DNA from: JACPNO01 sp963825405
GTDB lineage: Bacteria > Acidobacteriota > Terriglobia > Bryobacterales > Bryobacteraceae
Length of the DNA stretch: 64,000 nt
Direction of reading: 5' to 3'
NCBI GenBank assembly: GCA_963825405.1
Contig: CAWGTB010000011.1
Location: forward strand, 248,001-312,000
Shown here: piece by piece, positions 58,494 to 64,000 of the stretch
How the letters are laid out: every line of letters begins with the position of its first letter
How positions within the stretch are numbered: the first letter of the stretch is position 1
Notes under the pieces: generated by a model
Databases searched by the model: none
What the model saw: the letters and a program-made list of their open reading frames with translations, nothing else
What the model was told of the DNA's origin: nothing
Program-made: the position numbers and the translations under genes

Positions 58494-58531
58494 ATGGTAT
58501 ATTTATTCATGGAGATGAATAATTAATCAAT
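58494..58531 (+). promoter_or_regulatory. Two candidate ARG boxes (ArgR operator) at the start of argC
   Basis: Box 2, TGAAT-AATT-AATCA (58516-58529), differs from the enterobacterial ARG-box core TGAAT-NNNN-ATTCA at one position. Box 1, GGTAT-ATTT-ATTCA (58496-58509), differs at two. As 18-base boxes they are 2 bases apart, close to the 3 bases typical in E. coli. TTATTCAT-GGAG-ATGAATAA (58503-58522) is also a perfect palindrome. Box 2 ends beside the argC ATG. Confidence 0.55.
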
Positions 58532-59529
58532 GGGGCACGTGTCGGGATTGTCGGCTTTCGAGGCTACAGCGGGGCGGAGCTGGTGAGGATTTTGAGCCGT
58601 CATCCGCACGTCGAGCCGATCCTGCTCGAGCATCGCGCCGACGCTGGCGACGCGGCCTGCTCCCGTCCGGGCTAGCGGCGATTCCTTCCACGCCGGATGC
58701 GGTGCGGGCGGAGAAAATCGCCGCCGTGTTTCTCGCCACGCCTCCCGAAGTTTCGATGGAGCTGACTCCGGGCTTGCTCGACACTGGCGCGAAGGTCATC
58801 GACCTCAGCGGGGCGTTCCGTCTGCGCACGCCCGAGCGCTATTTGCAGTGGTACAAAGCCGAGCACACGCAGCCCGCGCTGCTGGCTGAAGCCGCCTACG
58901 GCCTGCCGGAATTCTGCCGCGAGCGGGTCCGGTCGGCGCGGTTGATTTCCAACCCCGGCTGCTATCCCACGGCGGCGAATCTGGCGATCGGTCCGCTGAT
59001 TGCCGCCGGTGTGGTCGACCGCCGCGCGGGAATTGTTTGCGATGCCAAGTCGGGGGTCAGCGGGGCCGGCCGCAAGGCCAGCCTCAAGACCAGCTTTTGC
59101 GAGGTCACGGAAAATTTCTCGGCCTACTCGATTCTCGACCATCGCCACGTGCCGGAGGTGCTGCTGACCTCGGGACTCGAAGAAGGGGAGTTCAGTTTCA
59201 CGGCGCAGTTGCTGCCGATCGACCGCGGTATTCTCGAGACCATTTATTTCCGCTCGAGAGCCTGCAGAGCGCGGCTGACCTGCTGGCTATTTACGAGAAG
59301 CGCTATGCCGGCGAGCCGTTCGTCCGGCTGTACGAGCTGGGGCAAGTCCCCGATCTGCGCTCGGTGGCGCGCACGAATTATTGCGACATCGGCGTGCATT
59401 TCGACCCGGCCACCGGGCGCGCCGTGGTGGTGAGCGCAATCGACAACCTGGTTAAAGGCGCCGCCGGGCAGGCTGTCCAGAACATGAACCTGGCGCTGGG
59501 TATTCGCGAGACTGAGGGGTCTGCTGTGA
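58530..59529 (+). CDS. argC: N-acetyl-gamma-glutamyl-phosphate reductase (about four frameshifts)
   Basis: ArgC reduces N-acetylglutamyl phosphate in arginine synthesis. RVGIVGFRGYSGAELVRILS is the nucleotide-binding start; FLATPPEVSMELTPGLLD and VIDLSGAFRLR follow; RLISNPGCYPTAANLAIGPL has the catalytic Cys; SGVSGAGRKASLKTSFCEVT and LDHRHVPEVL are conserved late motifs. Steps lie near 58535, 58668, 59258 and 59517. The last, in a GGGG run, hides the stop: with it removed the gene ends GLL then TGA 59527-59529, overlapping the argB GTG as GTGA. About 330 residues. Confidence 0.87.
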
Positions 59530-60293
59530 GGATCCTGGTCAAGCTGGGCGGCACGCTGCTCGATACGCCCGATGTGCGCGAGCCTGGCCTGCCAGATCGC
59601 TCAGCGGCGCACGGCGGACACGAAGTGGTGGTGGTCCACGGCGGCGGGAAGCAGATGACGCGGTATCTGGCCGAGCGCGGCATCGAGAGCCGGTTCGTCA
59701 ACGGCCTGCGCGTCACGACGCCGGAGACGATGGACGCGGTGGTGAAGGTGCTGGCCGGCACGGTGAATCACGAATTGGTGGCCGCGATGACGAAAGCGGG
59801 CGCGAACGCGGTCGGGCTCTCCGGCGTGGATTCGCCGACGGGGACAGCCGAGCAGATGGACCCGTGCGCTGGGCGCGGTGGGCCGCGTGGTGCGCTCGAA
59901 TCCCGCGCTGCTGCGATCTGCTGACGGCCAACGGCTACATTCCGGTGGTCGCCTGCATGGCCGGCGATGCGCAAGGCAATCTCTACAACGTGAACGCCGA
60001 CCAGATGGCGGTGGCTTGCGCCGCGGATTCGGCGCGGCGCAACTGATTTTTCTCACCGATGTGGAAGGCGTGCTGGACGGCTCGAAACGCCTGCGCCCGG
60101 AACTGACCGCCGCCGATTGCGAGCGCCTCATCGCGGAGGGCGTGGCCACGGGCGGGATGCGGGCGAAGCTCGAACGCCGCCACCTCCGCGCTCGCGACGG
60201 GGTGTGGGCCAGGTGCGCATTGCGCCGGGCGCCACGCCGCAGATACTTTCGCGCGTGCTGGCCGGAGAAATGCTGGGGACGAGGTTGATATGA
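59526..60293 (+). CDS. argB: Acetylglutamate kinase (several frameshifts)
   Basis: ArgB phosphorylates N-acetylglutamate. GTG 59526 starts RILVKLGGTLLDTPDVR; then VVVVHGGGKQMTRYL (phosphate-binding Gly-rich loop), SRFVNGLRVTTPETMDAVVK (substrate loop), ANAVGLSGVD, IPVVACMAGDAQGNLYNVNA, LIFLTDVEGVLDGSKRL and GGMRAKLE in the expected order. Breaks lie near 59580, 59610, 59868, 59915, 60035 and 60185. Ends LAGEMLGTRLI at TGA 60291-60293, overlapping the next ATG. About 252 residues. Confidence 0.85.
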
Positions 60294-60515
60294 TCAGCAG
60301 CCTGACTTCCGACTCAGTGCGCGGAGTACGACGGCGCCGAGCTGTCGCTGGAAGTGCGCAAGGCGCGCATGGACGACATCGCGCCGCTGCTGCGGCTGAT
60401 CAACGATTACGCGGCGAAGGGCATCATGCTGCCGCGCACGGAATTCGAGATGTCGGAGAACATCCGCGATTTCTCCGTCGCCTATGCCGGCGAAAAGCTG
60501 GCCGGCTGCGGCGCT
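60290..60515 (+). pseudogene. argA: N-acetylglutamate synthase-like GNAT protein, cut off at the IS3 junction
   Basis: ATG 60290 overlaps the argB stop. MISSLTSDSVR opens it, then after a +1 step near 60324 it reads EYDGAELSLEVRKARMDDIA, PLLRLINDYAAKGIMLPRTE and FEMSENIRDFSVAYAGEKLA. This is the N-terminal half of the short GNAT-type N-acetylglutamate synthases found in arginine clusters. At GCGA (about 60515) the sequence turns into the reverse complement of an IS3 OrfA gene, so the acetyl-CoA-binding part is missing. The gene is either truly interrupted or the contig is joined wrongly here. Confidence 0.7.
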
Positions 60516-60697
60516 CCTTTAGGCGTTTGGCGTCGTCGGCCTTCATGCCGCCGTACTGGTTTCGCCAGCGGTGCCAGGTTTGATCGGCGATCTCGAGATG
60601 CCGAGACCTCTTCGATCGTCTTGCCCTCGGCCAGGAGCTTCTCGCCTTCAGCGAGCTTGCGGATCACCTGCTCGGGGGTGTGGCGGCGTTGCTTCAT
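60515..60697 (-). pseudogene. IS3-family transposase OrfA, 3'-truncated (one frameshift)
   Basis: MKQRRHTPEQVIRKLAEGEK then LLAEGKTIEEV is the helix-turn-helix start of IS3 OrfA. After a +1 step near 60604 the frame reads HLEIADQTWHRWRNQYGGMK and ADDAKRLKER, then meets the arginine gene. The sequence is of the type common in Actinomycetota. The leucine-zipper end and OrfB are missing, so it cannot encode a transposase by itself. Confidence 0.8.
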
Positions 60698-60773
60698 CTT
60701 GCGCCGTCCTCCTTGCCCCATCTTGGGGATCGGACTCACACAAGGGGTGGACTACTTCAAGGGGACCCGGTCA
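60515..60773 (-). mobile_element. IS3-family element fragment (left end and orfA only)
   Basis: The right border on the plus strand reads, on the minus strand, TGACCGGGTCCCCTTGAAGT from 60773, which looks like an IS3-type terminal inverted repeat. The orfA gene follows inward and is cut at about 60515. No orfB (DDE transposase) is present. Confidence 0.6.
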
Positions 60774-61099
60774 ACATCACGGTGTCGCCAGACTCAGTAG
60801 GACGTAGCGGGAGCATGATCCTTGAAAATCAACCATACTGGCAACTGTGGTTGAGGAAACCGACAAATCACAGGGCCCTCCCGAGGGAACTGAGCGACGG
60901 CAAACCGTGCGCCGACGTGAAGGCGACCGCCGCCAGCGCGATGACCTCCATCTGGCGGCATAGATCGGCGCAAAGGGCAAAGGCGAGAGGGCGACCGCCG
61001 TAAAGGCGAGTAAGACGGGGCAACCGAAGTTGTCTCGCCGCCGTCAGTACGGGCACAGAACGGCGAATGACGTGAGCAACACGAACTTTGATTTCGAAC
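60774..61099. other. No recognisable gene
   Basis: Between the IS3 fragment and the GAP-family gene. Short open frames exist on both strands, but none shows motifs, a signal peptide or a plausible start. I see nothing identifiable. Confidence 0.5.
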
Positions 61100-61769
61100 T
61101 CAGATCCCAGCAAGGCTGAGTGCACCATCGACGACGAGATACACCCCAACCAGAAATGAGACAGCGGCGAAAAGGGCGGGGCCCGCCTGCACGAGACGGT
61201 TTCTAAAGTCTCCAGCCTGGCTTGCGCCTCACCTGGCTGCCGGGAGTAATACACGAAGAGTCCTCCCACGGTGGCCGTGGAGATCGCGGTGAATCCCAAG
61301 AATGCGATGACGACCGCGGGGAGTGCGGTGTGGTCTTGGACGATCACGATTGCGGCTGCTGCGGTGAGTGTCCACGGCTGTTTGAGGACACCGAGCATGA
61401 GCGCACTGGCGGGGTTCAGCCGCTCGACACGGGCTGGGCTGTCAGGCCTCGCGAGGCTCCGTCGAGACCGTGCTGGTACGTGTCGACTGCCCCACTTGCG
61501 CACGCCGAAATAGGTCAGGCCGACACCAAAGAGAATCTCGAACAGATTGACGGCTGTGTGGCCTCCACCAGAACGCACACCGTGGTTTCCGCCGAAGTAG
61601 TAGCTCACTCCGAACACCAGCACCAAAGAGATGGTCCAACCCACGAGGAATGCCGCGGCGTTTTGTCGGGGGCGTGGGTCGTTGCCAGCAGCAGGATGAA
61701 CACAATCAACGTGCTCGGCGACAGACTGGCGAGCAGGCCAAGCGCCAGGATCGCGACAACGAGACTCAC
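61100..61769 (-). CDS. GAP/LysE-like membrane protein (Sap, actinobacterial type; several frameshifts)
   Basis: About 222 residues, six hydrophobic segments. GTG 61769 gives SLVVAILALGLLASLSPSTL (the N-terminal SPS motif in helix 1), then VGWTISLVLVFGVSYYFGG, AVNLFEILFGVGLTYFGVRK, PASALMLGVLKQPWTLTAAA, AISTATVGGLFVYYSR and AAVSFLVGVYLVVDGALSLA. This layout is the GAP (Sap/LysE-like) family of mycobacteria and streptomycetes, linked to glycopeptidolipid or solute export. Steps of +1 near 61665 and 61170-61200. Codon use and family both point to Actinomycetota. Confidence 0.72.
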
Positions 61770-61889
61770 GTCTGCACGTTACGCATGAGTTACCAGTACC
61801 TGCTCGCCGCCGCGGAGTGTTCCATCCGGCAGCGGCAACGGAGGGACCTGTGCCCGGGAGTCGCCCTGGTGGGGAGGAAGATTGGGTCC

Positions 61890-62252
61890 TTACTGGGAGG
61901 ACCGACCCCGTTCCCCGTTGCCCCGCCCGGACGATATGAACCGTGCACTGGCGTCGACGACCTCAGCCAGTCTCGGGCGGAGGCGATCCCTTATCTGCGC
62001 AAGGATCGTCCGGGGCCTCTGTGGCTCCACGGCGACAAGGCGCCGTTCGGCCGCTTCGGAGAGCGACCTCACCATCAGGTCGATGAGTTTCGTGGAATCG
62101 GTAAGGGCTGACGGCGTGGAAGCCATGCAGACTTCGCCGTTCCAGTGGCTGAAAACGATGGTGGCCGATTCTGGGTGCCAGGTAGCTCGCAGGTACAGGT
62201 CGCCGCCCCGGACGTCGGTCAGGAACACACGGTTGGGAGGCGCTGCGGCCAC
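61890..62252 (-). CDS. Hypothetical actinobacterial-type protein (about 120 aa)
   Basis: GTG 62252 gives AAAPPNRVFLTDVRGGDLYL, then RATWHPESATIVFSHWNGEV and CMASTPSALTDSTKLIDLMV, which looks like a small conserved protein family of high-GC Gram-positives with a helical end. The C-terminal 50 residues are less convincing. The frame is open another 70 codons upstream without protein-like character. Function unknown. Confidence 0.5.
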   Translation of the reverse strand: MAAAPPNRVFLTDVRGGDLYLRATWHPESATIVFSHWNGEVCMASTPSALTDSTKLIDLMVRSLSEAAERRLVAVEPQRPRTILAQIRDRLRPRLAEVVDASARFISSGRGNGERGRSSQ

Positions 62253-62610
62253 GCACCGAAGTATGCACCCACGGGGGCAATGGTGCCAGGGGCGATTCTG
62301 AGGGGATGCTTTTGGCGGCCCTCTGGTTCGGTGCACATCCGATCTGCTCTCAGGGTGGCAAGCACGCCGTGGTTCGAGAGGACGCAAGCCCACGGCGTCG
62401 TGGGAGGTCACGCCGTCTTGGGCGCGAACTCGTGCAAGGTGCCAGTAAAAGACGTCGATCTTCACCGTGCGAGTCCGAAGGACCTCCGGGTCTCGGCCGC
62501 ATGACGATCACCTGATGGGGGGCTCAGCTCTCCACGTCATCCGGCGACGTCTACGCCAAGTCGCACACGCCTTGCGAACAGTCGAGGAGGACGAGGTCAG
62601 CGTTTCTTAA
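62253..62610. other. No recognisable gene
   Basis: High-GC stretch between the hypothetical gene and the truncated IS21 element. No motif-bearing ORF, RNA gene or repeat recognised. The left edge of the IS21 remnant falls near its end, where an in-frame TAA (62608-62610) precedes the istA sequence. Confidence 0.45.
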
Positions 62611-62838
62611 GCCGAGCTGAACACGCTGCGCGCCGCCCATGGCGAGCAGGCGTTCGTCGCCGCGCTGGACCGCGCGGTCGCGTTCAGCCGGTGGCGCGCC
62701 GCCGACGTGCGGTCCATCCTCCGCGCCGGCGCCGGCGTGCCCGGGCTCACCGCAGAACCTGGGGACGCGCTCGTCCTGGACCTGCCCGTTGTCCCGGTCC
62801 GGCCGCTAGCCGACTACGCCATCGGCGGGCTGTCATGA
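62611..62838 (+). pseudogene. istA: IstA transposase, C-terminal remnant
   Basis: AELNTLRAAHGEQAFVAALD then RAVAFSRWRAADVRSILRAG and LPVVPVRPLADYAIGGLS are the C-terminal helices of IS21 IstA. The DDE catalytic core is absent: upstream of 62611 the frame meets TAA and unrelated sequence. The TGA (62836-62838) overlaps the istB ATG, as is usual in IS21. Confidence 0.75.
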
Positions 62839-63611
62839 CCGCGGCGACGCCGACGCTGGCCCCCGACCTGGCCGCCGGGCTGCGCCGGGTCAAGCTCGCC
62901 GCGATGCGCCAGCTCGCCCCCGAGCTGCTGATCACCGCGAAGACACAGCGGTGGGCGCCGGAGGAACTGCTGCGCACCCTGATCGACGCCGAACTGGCCG
63001 CCCGGGACGCCTCCGACGCCGGGACCCGGATGAAGAGCGCTGCGTTTCCTGTCATCAAGACCCTCGCCGAGCTGGACCGCTCGGCCTGCTCCATCCCCGG
63101 CCCCACCCTGGACTATCTCGCGTCCCTGGAATGGATCACTGCCGCCGAGAACCTGTGCCTGGTCGGGCCGCCCGGCACGGGCAAGAGCCACGTCCTGGTC
63201 TCCCTCGGTGTCGCCGCCGTCCAGGCCGGGCACAAGGTCCGCTACTTCACCGCCGCCGACCTGGCCGACACCCTCTACCGCGGCCTGGCCGACAACAGCG
63301 TCGGGAAAGTGATCGACACCCTGCTCCGCAACGACCTGCTCCTGGTCAACGAAGTCGGGTTCGCCCCGCTGGACGACACCGGAGCCCAGCTGCTGTTCCG
63401 GTTCGTCTCCGCCGCCTACGAACGCCGCTCCCTGGGCATCGCCAGCCACTGGCCCTTCGACCAGTGGGGCCGGTTCCTGCCCGAGCACACCACCGCCGTC
63501 AGCCTGCTGGACCGGCTGCTGCATCACGCGAATGTCGTGGTCACCGACGGCGATTCCTACCGCATGCGCCAAGCCAGAGCCAAAGGAGGAACCACCCTGA
63601 ACAAGACCTAA
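62835..63611 (+). CDS. istB: IstB-type AAA+ ATPase of an IS21 element
   Basis: 258 residues. After a ~90-residue helical N-terminus, LCLVGPPGTGKSHVLVSLGV is Walker A. The Walker B region reads DLLLVNEVGF, where the family normally has DEVGF; the Asp is replaced by Asn. IASHWPFDQWGRFLPE is sensor I, with His for the usual Asn, and SLLDRLLHHANVVVTDGDSY the arginine-finger and sensor II part. IstB assembles on IS ends and activates IstA. The two substitutions would be expected to weaken ATP hydrolysis. High-GC codon use as in Streptomyces. Confidence 0.92.
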   Translation: MTAATPTLAPDLAAGLRRVKLAAMRQLAPELLITAKTQRWAPEELLRTLIDAELAARDASDAGTRMKSAAFPVIKTLAELDRSACSIPGPTLDYLASLEWITAAENLCLVGPPGTGKSHVLVSLGVAAVQAGHKVRYFTAADLADTLYRGLADNSVGKVIDTLLRNDLLLVNEVGFAPLDDTGAQLLFRFVSAAYERRSLGIASHWPFDQWGRFLPEHTTAVSLLDRLLHHANVVVTDGDSYRMRQARAKGGTTLNKT

Positions 63612-63625
63612 CCAACCCGAGGGGT

Positions 63626-63674
63626 GGGGACTTTTTCCTGGCCACCAGCGGGGACCGTAACTTGGCCATTGACA
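63626..63674 (+). repeat. IS21 right-end tandem repeats
   Basis: GGGGACTTTTTCCTGGCCA (63626-63644) and GGGGACCGTAACTTGGCCA (63650-63668) are two copies with a 24-base period. Multiple end repeats serve as IstA binding sites in IS21 elements. Confidence 0.7.
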
Positions 63675-64000
63675 TGCACCGCACCGAAACGACCGGGAGT
63701 TGACAGCAGCCCGGATCGACCTTCGCCTGGGCCAATCATCCGAAGATGCAAGGAAGTCCATAACTGGACGATCTGCAAGCAACCTCTGCACGGCCGGGCA
63801 CAACTCCTCGCGGCGCCGAGTCGGCGATATGTGAGGAAGTTTTCTCATCTGGCCCAATCTGGCCGTAACTTCATGTAACTCCTCGATTGGCGGACTGGGA
63901 TTTCGGCGAGACCGGCAGGTTGCAGGTATGCCGCGCGGCCACTGTTCTCAGGTGGCGCCTATGCTGTCAGCCTGATCCCCGGTTGCTCCGTCATCGGGGA
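63675..64000. other. No recognisable gene up to the window edge
   Basis: High-GC sequence right of the IS21 end. Short frames only; no motif, RNA gene or repeat seen. Confidence 0.45.

Larger units (their letters stand above)
62611..63674 (+). mobile_element. IS21-family element, left part missing
   Basis: Contains the last ~75 codons of istA, complete istB and a right end with two GGGGAC...TGGCCA repeats. The end GCCATTGACA at 63674 fits the 5'-TG...CA-3' rule of IS21 termini. No left end or istA catalytic domain is present, so it is immobile alone. Confidence 0.75.

Noticed and set aside
59037..59924. Apparent ArgC-ArgB fusion
   Set aside because: An extra base in a GGGG run hides the argC stop; corrected, the genes overlap as GTGA.

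Overview
The window reads as two pieces of different origin. Bases 1 to about 60,515 look like a chromosome segment of an Acidobacteriota of the Solibacter/Bryobacterales type. Markers are the C-terminal domain known as TIGR03437 (Solibacter uncharacterised C-terminal domain) on the first protein, two MacB-like permeases of the acidobacterial duplicated orphan permease (ADOP) type flanking a PadR regulator, and several acidobacteria-style secreted proteins. From about 60,515 to the end the content is Actinomycetota-like: an IS3-type OrfA fragment, a GAP/LysE-like membrane protein, a small hypothetical protein and the right half of an IS21-type element. The join cuts through the arginine gene cluster, so it is either an IS-mediated acquisition or an assembly chimera.

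Layout: 1-3.7 kb NHL beta-propeller protein, thiD and two small ORFs. 3.9-8.8 kb a mandelate-racemase-type enzyme, an exported SIS-like protein, a group II PLP decarboxylase and a 2OG-Fe(II) oxygenase. 8.9-15.2 kb gltX-glnS-carbamoyltransferase with overlapping starts and stops, then a secreted M20 peptidase. 15.2-24.5 kb, minus strand, one long respiratory operon: Rieske, split cytochrome b, octaheme cytochrome c, copper-protein-like lipoprotein, ctaA, ctaB, SCO1, DUF420. 24.7-35.2 kb a hydrolase, then complex I genes nuoC-D-I-J-K-L-M-N-H. 35.2-39.3 kb two secreted hypotheticals, a DASS transporter and a HAD hydrolase. 39.3-45.0 kb ADOP/PadR/ADOP. 45.1-53.0 kb aceE, an S55-type protease-domain protein and two propeller proteins. 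53.0-55.6 kb a Tat-signal aminotransferase and a SIR2-like gene sitting at the 3' end of tRNA-Ser(GCT) with a second partial copy of that tRNA end on its far side. 55.8-58.5 kb a secreted metallo-beta-lactamase-fold protein, a zinc-ribbon membrane protein, a hypothetical and a MazEF-type toxin-antitoxin pair. 58.5-60.5 kb argC-argB-argA under two candidate ARG boxes.

Many genes, including essential ones such as gltX, are interrupted by frameshifts. Every frame change I could resolve goes the same way, as expected from single-base insertions, and it occurs in both the acidobacterial and the actinobacterial part. I therefore treat them as probable sequence errors and annotate whole genes across them. 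Three apparent gene fusions (Rieske-cytochrome b, NuoM-NuoN, ArgC-ArgB) dissolve once one inserted base is removed, each then ending in a 4-base ATGA or GTGA overlap.

The cells suggested are respiratory: complex I, a Rieske/cytochrome b complex with a large multiheme cytochrome, a copper-protein-like carrier candidate, and the heme A and copper-site assembly factors for an aa3-type oxidase. Several genes have a good -10 box exactly 9 bases before the start codon, suggesting near-leaderless transcripts. The most interesting accessory items are the SIR2-like gene at tRNA-Ser, the histidine-rich loop in NuoL, the gene insertion with duplicated flanks at 51.9-53.0 kb, and the E. coli-like ARG boxes.
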